The notes under the pieces were generated by a model. The model was not told the origin of the DNA, searched no databases, and worked only from the letters and a program-made list of their open reading frames with translations. A stretch of DNA of 64,000 nt from Euglena gracilis. Lineage: Eukaryota; Euglenida; Euglenophyceae; Euglenales. The stretch is from the NCBI GenBank assembly GCA_039621445.1, contig CP154954.1, positions 23,510,954 to 23,574,953 on the forward strand. The letters are read 5' to 3'. Numbering within the stretch: the first letter of the stretch is position 1; each line of letters begins with the position of its first letter. The translations under genes and the position numbers were made by a program. This document shows, piece after piece, positions 52,900 to 64,000 of this stretch.

Positions 52900-55550
52900 A
52901 TATTATTGTTCCTGAGGGGGAAAAAAACCAAATCCACAGAGCGTGGTGCCAGCCCTTGTTGGCTCAATCATGCCTGTATTTTGTTACCTTCTTGGGCATT
53001 GGCGCTGGCCTGGCAGTGGGCTGGTGCACAATATCGTCCCACCGCACTGCAGCACAACGACCTTGCATAATATGCCCCCCCCTGCAAGGATGCCACCGCC
53101 CACAGCCATCGCCACCGAGGACCCCCCCCCCTTCACATCAAAACCAGCATCTCCCACACAGTTGCCTGCTTTGCCCGCTAACCGCCTGGAGATCTGTCAC
53201 TCCCATTGGCACTGACGTTGTACAGTTTGGAGAAAAAGTTCTGAGTTGTCTAATGAATCAGTCAGTAAATGTCGCTGGTTTTTTCCGACCTTTCTTCGGT
53301 GGACAAGGAGCAGCCTGTTGCATGGGCAAAAAAAAAAAGAATCAAGCACCCATTCCCCCAGCAGCAGTTTAACGTCTCCCGGTGCAAACCCGTTGAGACG
53401 CAGCTCTCTCATTTCGGGGCCTAACCACAAATCTGTTTGTGCAAATCCAGCACTTTTAACTTGATTTTCAACCCCCCCCCGACTGCTTCTGCACGCACAT
53501 TCCACAATACAGGAGTAACGCAGCCTTGGCCCAATGCTGTGCAGTCATTTACCCATCACGACTACACTACCAGAAATCCCCGTTCCTAGTGCTGCCACCC
53601 AGCCCACAAACAGCCACCCTCCCCGGCGCTTTGGGTTTCCGCAACCTCTTACTGCACAGTGCAGCCGTGCCAGAGCGGCTGCAGCAGCCACAACCCCACC
53701 ATACTGCCCACAACCCAGCCACAATGGCCAAAAACCATGTCCATATTTTCGCACAGGAGGTTGAATCTTTCCACTTACTCTCACCTGTTTCTCCATCCAT
53801 TAATGACGCCAGCTGCAGATTTCGTGTCTACGGCAACTGCGTTGCGGGGTCCGTCGGCCAATCACCCAGCAGGATTCGCGAGAGGTTCATCTTGGCCTGG
53901 AGGTGCCACTGCTCGCATGCACCCGGGACTCCTGCTCAAATCAAATTGAATAATTGGGCAGGCTTGGGGATTTGGACGGGATGGCTGGCAACATCTGCAA
54001 GCGGTGGCAAGAAGAGACCTCCCAGAGCAGAGAGTGGTCAGACATTTTTCGGAAAACCGGCTGGTAGACAGAAAATATTCTAGGAAGCAAGGAGACAATT
54101 AGTTGTCAAGGGATGTATCACCTTTGCATCGTAAGAGGTCACAGCAGCTGGTGTAGCTCCTTGCTGGTGTGGCACAGCTTCAGTTCAGAGCTGAGCTGAG
54201 GGCAGCACTGGCAGCACTAGATGGCGACAAGTCAAGCGGTTGCATTGCAAGATGCAGCCCACCAAAAGAGCAGATTGCGAGAATCAACAACCTGACATCC
54301 CCATTTTGGACGATCCGGCAAGACAAAATCGAATAAGAATTCGCCCAGATTTGGAAAATTTTGAATGTTCCGCCAGATGAACCTCCTTTTTCCCTGCACA
54401 AACTTTTGAAACCATTTGATTTGAAAGCTGCGGTGTAATTTGTACCCGATTCTCATAGCAGCAGAAGGCAGATGCGGAGGTAACTTGTTTGGCTGGTGGC
54501 CATGCTGGGGCGTGGCGTCGGGCTATTGGGCCAACTGGCTGAGGAGTTGACTGCAATGGTACCTGCGCAGTTGCGTTACAGGGGGCAGCTCACTGAGCGG
54601 TGGTGGTCCGCAACGAAGCGGTGAGTGACGACTGTTGCTGACTGCGGGTGGTGGCTGGCATGGGTGGGGATGTGCGTATGATGGCGGATGCGCTGTGGCG
54701 GATAACAATCTGGCAATGAGACACCGTCCCCTGCTGGAATAAGACAAACTTCTGGGATGAGGGTGGAACTTAAAGCAATGAACCACATATTGGAGTACAA
54801 ACGCTACAGTGCTGCTCCATTTCTGCTGAGGCCTTTCACACCTCGCCAGAGTGCTCATCAATGATCTTATAATTTGTACAATCCCCAAACAAACAACTGG
54901 AACCCCGGTCAAGACCACCCAAATAACAAGTATGGTGAGGTGCGTCATTTAGAAAACATCTGGTTGGGGTCTATCATCGGTACGTGGCAGAATACTAATA
55001 TGTGATTTCTGAACCTACTGAACTTCCAGCGAAAAAAGGGGGGGAAACGGTTGGAAATTTGCACGAAAAATTTGTACGCCCAACAACAGAGGTGGGTGTT
55101 AATTCTCAAATATGTGTTAATTCTCAAAATATGCCCGGGGGGGGGGGGGCTGGCAAACTCCATTTGAAACTCGGCGGCAGTTATAAATAATGCCAGTCAG
55201 ATTGTTCTTTGGTTCTTTTCATCGGACAGGGTGGAAAAAGCAAAAAAAAAACTCTGCAGAAACAAACAGGGAACTAGGCGAATTTTTTTTTGTATACAAA
55301 TGGGGTAGAGATAGGAGTTGCCCAAATCAAACTGGTCTGCACTCAGCCTTGTACTAGTTCTTCATGCGGAAAGTGGAAAAATGTTTTCAAAAAAATGCAC
55401 CATGCAACTGCTGTGGCGGACTGGAAATTACTTTGGTAGAGCAGAAACGGCTGTGGCAGATATCAACTGCCTCAAAAAAAATTTTTGGCGCATATTGGGC
55501 AGGGAGACTGGCTGCATGGCGGGGTGAGGTTTGAGATGTTCACAAAGATG
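52900..55550. other. Long stretch without a supported gene
   Basis: Several open frames of 70-185 codons (for example plus 53526-54083) lack codon bias. No tandem repeat or inverted-repeat element was seen. Confidence 0.4.
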
Positions 55551-55555
55551 GAGGG

Positions 55556-55557
<2 letters not shown>

Positions 55558-55628
<71 letters not shown>
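55558..55628. repeat. 70-bp poly(A) tract
   Basis: An A-run interrupted by one C at about 55590. It could be a retrotransposed tail in plus orientation, but the 300 bp upstream show no coding or SINE-like promoter boxes. Confidence 0.9.
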
Positions 55629-55630
<2 letters not shown>

Positions 55631-55699
55631 TCTCGCCTAGCGGACAGAGCTGCTACGAACACAGGGTCCAAAATAAATAAATAACTGGGTGGTTTGGTT

Positions 55700-57690
55700 G
55701 CCCCGGGGGGGATGGATTAGAAGCCGCTGTGGCAGTTGAAGGCTGTGGCGGTGGCAGGCACTGCCGCAGCAGCGCCTTGTGCCTGCCGCAGAACTGGCAC
55801 GGGCAGTGGCTTGCTCCAAGGCAGCTGCCTGCATAGAGGTGGCTGTGGCGGTGGCTAGCACTACAGCAATGCCTGGCGGTTCAGTGGCACTGCGGAAACG
55901 AGTGGCACTGAAGTCACAATGGCTGACACGGAGCAGCTGCTGCAGTGGTGCGTGCTGTGAGGTGGTGACTGGTACAGCCTTGACGGTAACAGGGTCCGCA
56001 GTGGTGGCTATCGGCACTGCGATGCTGCAAGTTCTGGCAAAGCTGTGGAGGTGAGGGCAGCTGGGCATATTGCCGGTCCATTGCAGCGGCTGACGAGTCG
56101 ACGGGCAGCGGCAGCTGGCAACGCCGCGCTCCCTCCGCCAGCATTGCGAGCGGGCTACATTGTCCAGGGCAGTCTTTAAGCAGGAAAATGGGGAGAAAAC
56201 CACTGTCCCAGCACCTGCAATGCAAAATCCACCCCCCCCACCGGCAAAACAGGTCGACCTCGGGGGGGACGATATCTGGATGTTTTTGACTAGCACTGAA
56301 CCAGCCAAAACTTCAAATGTGTTGTTTTTTTTGAACACGTTCAGTTCTGGGTCTGGCTCTTAGCCAGCCCTTGGTCCTGAGGCGGTCCTTTTCAAATTTT
56401 TATATATAAAAAAACAGCTTGATATGGACCACCCTGACCCTCTCACGGAGCTGGTGGAGCCAGCGGTGGTGGCTGTCTCTGCGCAAGGCACTGCGGCGAC
56501 CGCGGCAGGCAGTGCTGTGGCGGCGGCTGGCACTGCCGCAAACGGTTGGTGCTGTGGCGGTGGTGGGGCGGGGGCTGCGGTGGTCGTCCACTGTGGGGTG
56601 CTGACGCGGTGGCTGGAGCTGTGGCTATGCTGGGGTGCTGCAGTGGCCGGTGCCCAGCGGTTGAGCGGTGGTCGCCTCTGCCCAGCAGGCGCTGCGGCGG
56701 TGGCTGGTGCTGCGGCAGCTGTTGCTGTAGTGCGGTGGGCACTGCTGTCAGAGAGGTTACAGCGGTGGCTGGAGGCTGCTGTTGCGGTGGGAAAAGTGGT
56801 ACTGCGGTTGCAGATGCTACGGCGATGGGCACTGCTGCAGCCTTGGGCTGCGCAGAATGGGTGATGTGATTCATGCTGCCGCTGCGGCGAGTACAGAGGC
56901 GGGGACCAACGCTGTGGTGGGGGAGCACAGCGGCTGCGGAACGCCCTAACGGTGGAGACCGCGGTGGAGTGTGCTGTGTGTCATCGACTGGAGCTGCTGC
57001 TTCGTGGGCACTGCAGCAGCTGATGTGGTGGCTGGCAAAATGGCCAGCGTGACGTGACGGCTGCACTGCCGAGCGAAGCTTGTTTCTGTGGCACCAACCA
57101 ACCTCAGCGGCTGAAACTGTCCAGGGAGGTCCTTCAGTGAATAAAAAGAATATAAAAAGCAGCACCTTCAATGGAAAAAGAAACACCAACATGCAGAACA
57201 AATTTGATATATTTCGTAAAAAGTTGACACCAGGGGGGGACGATATTTGGATGTTTTTGGCCAGCACTGAACCAGCCAAAACTACAAATGGGTTGTTTTT
57301 TTTGTTTACACGTCCAGTTCTGGGTTTGGATCTTAGCCAGCCCTTGGTCCTGAGGCGGTCCTTAAGAGGTAAAAAAAAAATAAACACTTGATATGGACCA
57401 CCCTGACCCTGTCACAGAGCTGGTGGGGCCAGCGGTGGTGGCTGCCTCTGCGCAAGGCACTGCGGCGACTGCGGCAGGCAGTGCTGTGGCGGCGGCTGGC
57501 ACTGCCGCAAACGGTTGGTGCTGTGGCGGTGGTGGAGGCGGGGACTGCAGTGGCCATGCTGCAGTGGCCAGTGCCCAGCGGTTGAGCGGTGGTCGCCTCC
57601 ACCTGGTAGGCGCTGTGGCGGTGGCTGGTGCTGTGGCAGCTGTTGCTGTAGTGCGGTGGGCACTGCAGTCAGAGAAAAAAAAATAATAAT
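55700..57690. repeat. Direct duplication of ~0.9-1 kb with GTGGCGGTGGC-rich body
   Basis: GACGATATCTGGATGTTTTT (56268) recurs at 57239, and TGGACCACCCTGACCCT, GCGCAAGGCACTGCGGCGAC and GCAAACGGTTGGTGCTGTGG follow in both copies in order. Offset is 971 bp at the start and 922 bp at the end, so the second copy lost about 50 bp. The plus frame MDHPDP(L/V)TELV(E/G)PAVVA is conserved between copies but becomes Ala/Val/Gly low complexity. CTGTGGCGGTGGC-type words fill the rest. Confidence 0.75.
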
Positions 57691-57899
57691 AAATTGGAAT
57701 CCCTCTTGGACGACCAGAACCCATCTGACGTGTTTCCAGCCCCACGCCCTGTTCCACACGACCCGCAACCCTGCCTCTGTGTTGGTGTAGCTGGTTTTCG
57801 TGGGCATTTGTTTGGCAAGTGGTGATGATGATATTTCGTCGAGTGGGACTGACTGCGTGGTACAGGAGAAAATACTCAGTAATGAAGGAAACCATCAAA

Positions 57900-60800
57900 G
57901 TACCCGTCGTTGACCAGTGATCCTTGTTAAGTGTAGCCCTGGGGAACGACGGTGTGAATCGCGAAGGCGAGGGGGCCAAAATTTAAGGCAGCAAGCGTGG
58001 CTCCAGGGAGCGCGAGAATTGTTGCGGTGTGAATCGCGAAGGCGAAGAGGTTTACGGGTTGTTATGGGGCCCAAATACATTGAGAGGTTAAGAAACGGTA
58101 AAATGATGTTTATGTCTTTTTATGGTAACATAAATTGGGATTTTGGACGTCCGATGGATGGATGGGTAGGACGAATTGCCAACTAGCATGTTCTGAATGA
58201 ATGTCTCAGGAGGTCATAAAAATGGTACAAGAGCCCAAATAGTTGAGATTTTCCGCACGCCACTGTCGTTAAACTAGCCGGTGGAGATTGGGAAGGAAAA
58301 ACCCAGGAATCTGCCCCCCCCCAAAAATTGGATATTCATAAATCAAATTGAACGTGATGGGGAGCTGAAATCGCGGCAACAAGCCTGGTCCTGGCGGGTG
58401 TCCGCATGGCTCGAGAAGGGGACTAAAATCTGCGCCAGCAAGCCTGGTCCTGGAGAGCAGCGGCGCGGAACATGAGTGCGAGGGGGTTACAATTGAGGCA
58501 GCAAGTTGGGACCTGGGGAGCAGCGGCGCAAATCGAGAGGGCGAGGGGGTAGAATTGCAGCAGCAAATCTGGTCCTGGGGAGGCAAATCAAGAGGGCAAG
58601 GAGGCTAAAATTTGTGCCAGCAAACCTATTCTGGGGAGGCGTAGACCGCAGGCGGAGCTTAGACCGCAAGGGTGAGGGGGCAAAAATTTGCAGTTGCAAG
58701 CCTGGTCCTAGGGGGCGTCGGCGTGGATCGAGCGGGCAAGGGGGCCACCATTTGCGGCAGCAAGCCTGGTCCTGGGTAGCAGCAGCGCAAGATCGAGAGG
58801 GCGAGAGGTCCCAAAATTTGTGGCAGCAAGCCTGGTCTGGGGAGACGTCTATTTGGACCGTCTGGGCAAGGGGGTTAGAATTTACGGCAGAAAATTTGGT
58901 CCTGGTGAGCGTCGCTGTGGACAGAGAGGGCGAGGGGCTAAAATTTGAGGCAGAAGGCCTGGTCCTGGGAGAGCGAAGGGGCAAAAATTTGCACCTGGTC
59001 CCGGAAGCGTCAATTTGGAGCGCCAGGGTGAGGGAGCTTAGATTTGTGGCAGCAGGCCTGGCCCAGGACAGCAGTAGCACGGATCGAGAAAGCAAGGGGT
59101 CAAAATTCCAAGCAGCAAGCCTGCTAATTAAGAAGCAGTGGCGCAGATCGGGAGGGCGAGGGGGCTAAAATTTGTGGCAGGAAGCCTGGTCCTGCGGAGC
59201 ATTAGTGCAGCTCGAGGGGCGAGAGGGCCGAAATATGCAGCAGCAAACCTGGTGTGAGGAGGCGTCAATTTGGGCCCCCAGGGCGAGGGGCTAGAATTTG
59301 AGGCTGCAAATTCGGTCCTGGTGAGCAGCGACGCAAATCGAGAGGGCGAGGGGGCTAAATTTGTGCCAGCAAGCCTGATCCTGGGGAGCGGGTTTTGGGG
59401 AAGCACCAGTTTGGACTGCCAGGGCGAGGAGGCTAAAACATGCGGCAGGAAGCGTGGTCCTTGGGGTCGTCCGTGTGGATCGAGAGGGCGAGGGGACAAA
59501 AATTTGCGGCAGCAAGCCTGGTCGATCGAGGGATCGCGGCGGATCAAGAGGGCGAAGGGGCTAAAATTTGCGGCATGAGGCCCGGTCCTGGTAGCAGCAG
59601 CGCAGATCGAGAGGATGAGAGGGCCCAAAATTTGCGGCAGCAAAGCCTGGTGCAGGGAGGCATCAATTTGGACTGGCAGAGGGGGTTGGATTTTGCGGCA
59701 GCAAGCCTGGTCCTGGGGGTCGTTGGCGTGGGTCACGAGAGCGAGGAAGCTTAAAATTAGCGCCAGAAAGCCTAGTCCTGAGGAGCGGCGGCGCGGATTG
59801 TGAGTGCGACGGGACTACACTCTGCGGCAGCAAGCCTGTTACGGGGAAGCGTCAGTTTGAACCGCCAGGGTGAGAGGGCTAAAATATGCGCCAGCAAGCC
59901 TGGTTAGGCGGTGCAATTTGCCCACAAAAAAAATTGACTACACAGTAGTTTAAAAGACCCCCATAAAACCAGTAAAAAAAATTGTTCATTTTGCGCTTCA
60001 TGTTCGAAAATTTTGGGAGGTATTAAGCTTCGAAACAAAAGAAGCGAAAAATCACTGGGGCACGGGGGCTAAAATATGCGGCAGCAAGCATGGTCCTGGG
60101 GTTGTCAGTGTGGATCGAGAGATCAAAGGTGCAAAATTTTCGGCAGCAAGCCTCGTAGGTCGAGAGGGCGAGGGGGCACAATTTGGGACAGCAAGCCTGG
60201 TCCTGGCGAGCAGCGGCGCGGATCGAGAGGGTGAGGGGATTAAAATTTGCGGCAGCAATCCCGGTCTTCAGGAGCATCGGCGTGCATCGCGAGGTCGAGG
60301 GACCAAAAATTTGCCGCAGCATGTCTGTGCCTGGGGAGCGGCGGCATGGATGGCGAGGGCAAGGGGTTTTATGAGCTGTTGTTGGGCCCGACACATTTGA
60401 GGAGATGGAAGGGGAAAAATTGAAATGATGGTTATCTTCCCATGGTTACAGCCGGGAATGGGTTGGTCAAATCGCTAACTGGCATATTCTGAATGAGTGT
60501 TTCGGGAGGGTAAGCAATTAATGCAGTCGCCAACTCAAGTTTCCCGCAAGCAATTGCCGCGAAACGAGCTAGTGGAGGGAGGGCTAAAAAGGAAATGCAT
60601 GGTTCTGTAGGCCAACATAACCACGGCATTGATTGTCAGTGGGGATGCACTCAAAACAAATTGAACGCTTGGTGCTATCGAAATTTGTCCCAATTAAATA
60701 AATTAAAACAGGGGCGGGAACCAGGGAGTGCGGCCCAACAACGTTTGGTGTATTGTTTCAAGGGGGCTGTGCCAGGCAGGGGGGTTTCAAAATTTAGGTG

Positions 60801-62110
60801 AGGAATGCCACAATGTTGTTGCCTTTGTGAGGAAAACCAAAAAAAAAAAACGTCCCCTTGGTTGACCAAGCCCTGTCAGGTGAAAGGGTGGGTCCCTCTT
60901 GTAGCAAGCCTGGTCCAGGGGATCGTCGGCGTGGACCGCGTGGGGGAGGAGGCTGAGATTTGTGGCAGCAAGTCTGGTCCTGGGGAGCGCATGGATTCTC
61001 GCTGATGCAGATCGCAAGTGCGGGAGTTGTTGGGCCCAGATATAATGAGGAGATGGAGGTAGGGTTTAGGAGAGGTTAAAATGATGAGGTTGGTTCATGG
61101 TTACAGAACTTGGGATTTTGGACGTCTGGGAATGGGTAGGAAGACTGGCATGTTTTGAATGAAGTCTGCAGGCGCCCAAGTACTTCAGGTTTCCCACGCG
61201 AGTCTGTTGTGAAACGAGCTGGTGGGGAGAGGGAGGAGAGAATTAAAAAAAAAATCATGCTTCTGTGGGCGCAAAGAACAATTTGTGTGGGGCCGACATC
61301 ACCACAGCATTGTTATTTTTTTTTATTCCAGTAAGCTCAAAAAAAAACCCAGGTGGGCACCAGGGAGTTGGGCCCGTCAAAAATTGGTGTTTTCAGGTGA
61401 CAAGCAGACGGGTTTGAGGGTTTAGGTGCAGAATAAGAAAAAGAATACCTTAATGCGAGTTTGAGAGTCAAAACACAAAAAGACAAAAAAAAACAAACAA
61501 AAAAAAGAACCAACAACAAGAAACAAGAAAAAATACAAAAAAAACAAAAAAAAAAAACAAAACACGCCAAGCACAAAAAATAAAAAAAAACCAAACAACA
61601 CCCCCACACAAAAAGCATCGGTTTGAGGGTTTAGGTGAAGAATGACTTAATGCGAGTTTGAGAGTCAGGAGACATGGTGCCTTCGCAAGGGAAACCAAAA
61701 AGAAAAAAAAAGATCAACGTCCCGTCATCCTTGTCTAGTTGTTGATCAAGCCCTGTTAAATGAAGGGTGGGTTCATCTTGCAGCAAGCCTGGTCCTGGGA
61801 GGGTCGGGCGTGGATTGCGAAGACGAGGATTCTGAAATTTGCTGAGCAGGTCTGGTCCAGCGGAGCGGCGGCGTGGATCGCGCGGGCAAGGAGTTTTATG
61901 AGTTTATGTGTGAGGAGATGGGGATGAGGTAGGGTTTAGGAAATGTTAAAATGGTTTTCTTTCAAAGCTGAACTGGGATTATGGATGTCCAGGGACTTTC
62001 GGGGGCCGGGTTGGACAAATGGCCAACCGGCATGTTATGAATGACAGTCTCAGGAGGGTATGAAACTGACGCAAATTACATAAATCAAATTGAATCAAAA
62101 TTTGAGCCAG
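57900..62110 (+). repeat. 64-bp minisatellite in higher-order units
   Basis: Core unit: GGCAGCAAGCCTGGTCCTGG, then GGAGCAGCGGCGCGGATCGA and GAGGGCGAGGGGGCTAAAAT, period 62-66 bp, about 24 units from 58360 to 59915 and more at 60075-60370. Blocks alternate with a ~0.5-0.8-kb spacer whose conserved start is seen four times (58045, 60370, 61020, 61890). The spacer includes GGGCCCA-ATA-TGAG, TTGGGATTTTGGACGTC-like, and GGCATGTT-TGAATGA words. Coding capacity looks absent. Confidence 0.8.
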
Positions 62111-62669
62111 TTGAAACAGGACGGACGGAACCAGGGTGGTGAAAATTGACAAACCCCAGGGGGTTTGCCCACACTGCAAAGCACTCTGAAACTCCCCTCC
62201 CTCTGGTGGGGTGGTGCTTACCTGGTCGTTGACCGGGGAAAAAAATTTGGGAAAATGGCCTTTTCAGGTCTAACCGCGCCACCGGCGCTGGGAGTCATGC
62301 AAGTCCCCAAGCACTTTTGGTCTGAACCCTACCCCCCCCCCGGGGTGAGATCTGTGGGCCATGGAGTGCGTGCCCAGGCAGACATCCAAACCCCAAACCA
62401 CCCTGCAAGTTGGCACCGCATTGAAATTCGGCCTAGAGGGGAATAGGGCCCTCAAAATTTGGTGCAGTTTGTGTTTTTGGGGGTGTTTACCTGCCAGGAG
62501 TGCTTGGAATTTAAGGTGAGAAAATTAGGTATTGGAGATTCGCCTCACGGCAGGTTGGAAAGGTCTGGAAACATAACTCCTTATGGGAAGAGCAGAAAGG
62601 AAAAAAAAACAGAGAGAAAGAGGCATGGTATCAACCGGCATATACCTAAGCCTATTCGTTGAAAAGCTT

Positions 62670-64000
62670 GGTTGGTCCGGGTAAAAACCTGGCCCAGGGG
62701 AGCGGTGAACTGGTTCGCGAGGGCGAGGGGTGTCAAAGTTTTCGGCAGCAAGCCTTACCCCGGGGGAGCGGCGGAGTGGTTCGCGAGGGCGAGGGGTGTC
62801 AAAGTTTTCGGCAGCAAGCCTGACCCCGGGGGAGCGGCGGAGAGGTTCGCGAGGGCGAGCCCCCCCCCCCCCCTAGAGTGTGGTGTCTGAGAGGGGTCCA
62901 TCAGGCTTCTGGCTGGTCTCAATTGATACCGAAATCCTGGGGGGAAAAAAAACAAATGCAGCTTGGTTGGAATGCCCATTCAAAAATTAGACAGCAAGCC
63001 AAAAAAGGGGGAAAAAAACTGCCATGAAAACCATTGTAGCCATCTTCGCCCAAGTTCCAACATAGGTGGTGTTTTACTTTTCGGCAGCAAACCTTACCCC
63101 ATCGCAGCGGCGCAGTGGTTCACAAGGGCGAGCCACCCCCCCCCCTAAAGGGTGGTGTCCGAGACGGTTCCACCAGGCTGCTGCATTGTCTCGACTGGCA
63201 CCAAAATACTGGAAAAAAAAGATTGAGTTCGGTTGAAAGTTTGCGGCAGCAACCTAACCTGGGGTAGCGGCGGAGTGGTTCCTGAGGGCGAGCCCCCCCC
63301 CCCCCCAGAGAGGGTGATGTACGAGAGGGGTTCATCAGGCTGCTGGCTGGTCTCGACTCTTGAACCAAAAAATCCTGGCAAAAAAAATGCAGCTTGGTTG
63401 GAATGCCCATCCAAAAATTAGACAGCAAGCCAAAAAGGGTGGAAAAAAAACTGCCATAAATCATCATAGGGGGTGTCCAAGTTTTCGGCAGCAAGCCTTA
63501 CCCCAGGGCAGCGGCGCAGTGGCTCACGAGGGCGAAGGGTCCCCTCACCCCACAGGAGGTGTACGAGAGGGTTCCATCACGCTGCTGGCTGGTCTAGACT
63601 GGTACCAAAATCTTGGGGGAAAAAATTGAGCTCGGTTGAAAATTTGCGATAGAAACCTCACCTTGGAGCAGCGGCAGAGTGGTTCGTGAGGGCGAGCAAC
63701 CCCCCCCCCCCACAAGCGCGATGTACGAGAGGGGTCCATCAGGCTTCTGGCTGGTCCCCACTCTGGAACCCAAATTATGGGGGAAAAAATTCAGCTTGGT
63801 TGGAATGCCCATCCAGAAATTTGACAGCAGGCCAAAAAAAAAACTGACAGAAAACACCGTTTCAGTCATTATGACCAGCTGCCAACATGGGGGGTGTCAA
63901 AGTTTTCGGCAGCAAGCCTTACCCCGGGGGGGGGGGGGCGGCGGAGGGGTTCGCGGGGGCGGGGGGGGGCAAAGTTTTCGGCAGCCAGCCTTACCCCGGG
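62670..64000 (+). repeat. Related ~405-430-bp higher-order array running off the end
   Basis: TTCGGCAGCAAGCCTTACCC and GGTTCGCGAGGGCGAG resemble the 64-bp core to the left. Longer modules repeat: CTTGGTTGGAATGCCCAT at 62960, 63393 and 63796 (periods 433 and 403), and a CATCAGGCT(T/G)CTGGCTGGTC word about every 160-270 bp. Each unit has two alternating halves and a C-run after GGGCGAGC. Confidence 0.78.

Noticed and set aside
53526-54083. 185-codon plus-strand frame as a gene
   Set aside because: Codon usage lacks the G/C third-position signature of the other islands, and the reading looks random with no domain.
55629-55670. tRNA-like or SINE head after the poly(A) tract
   Set aside because: GCCTAGCGG resembles an A-box fragment, but no B-box and no acceptor stem pairing were found.

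Overview
This window looks like nuclear DNA of a large-genome eukaryote, most plausibly a protist or alga. It has no compact operons. It has long mono-, di- and tetranucleotide tracts, minisatellites, foldback elements, several short inverted-terminal-repeat elements, and small isolated coding islands whose third codon positions are mostly G or C and which are bounded by canonical AG and GT splice signals. I cannot name the species. One protein motif (RIGEAKNPGP) resembles a motif I recall from LINE-type polyproteins of dinoflagellates, which is only a weak hint. Few open frames here are ordinary genes; most long ones are tandem repeats or C/G-rich tracts read in frame.

Layout. 1-7.3 kb: isolated GC-rich coding islands, all reading on the minus strand (around 0.3, 3.2, 4.1, 5.8 and 6.8 kb), between CA, TA and CG microsatellites and two short transposon-like elements. 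7.8-11.05 kb: a dispersed repeat (copy A; copy B is at 49.9-51.06 kb) interrupted by 2 kb of palindromic and short-period minisatellites. 12.6-30.5 kb: a plus-strand block punctuated by (GA)n tracts. Its centre is a 10.9-kb satellite of about 40 copies of a 271-273-bp monomer (14751-25660), followed directly by a frame-broken coding region (25.7-27.9 kb) with two copies of a RIGEAK-PGP motif, a coiled coil and a zinc-ribbon-like cluster.

31-53 kb: a minus-strand, intron-rich region. Small exons with strong third-position bias lie between 52.9 and 32.6 kb. Those at 43.2, 42.0 and 39.6 kb together resemble a VIT (vault/inter-alpha-trypsin) domain, and 49.58-49.66 kb is a clear terminal exon of another gene. 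The introns carry mobile DNA: a hAT-like non-autonomous element (40485-41559), a 301-bp MITE (42391-42691), copies of a CAGGG-ended family, and a minisatellite expanded inside one copy of a dispersed repeat. A run of four foldback elements joined by TA/CATA/CA microsatellites fills 35.18-36.39 kb.

55.6-64 kb: repeats again. A 70-bp poly(A) tract is followed by a 0.97-kb direct duplication. Then come a 64-bp minisatellite organised in higher-order units (57.9-62.1 kb) and a related ~405-430-bp higher-order array that runs off the right end. The signals of most interest are the exon-like satellite with its adjacent RIGEAK coding region, the foldback/microsatellite cluster, and the VIT-like gene hidden among large introns.
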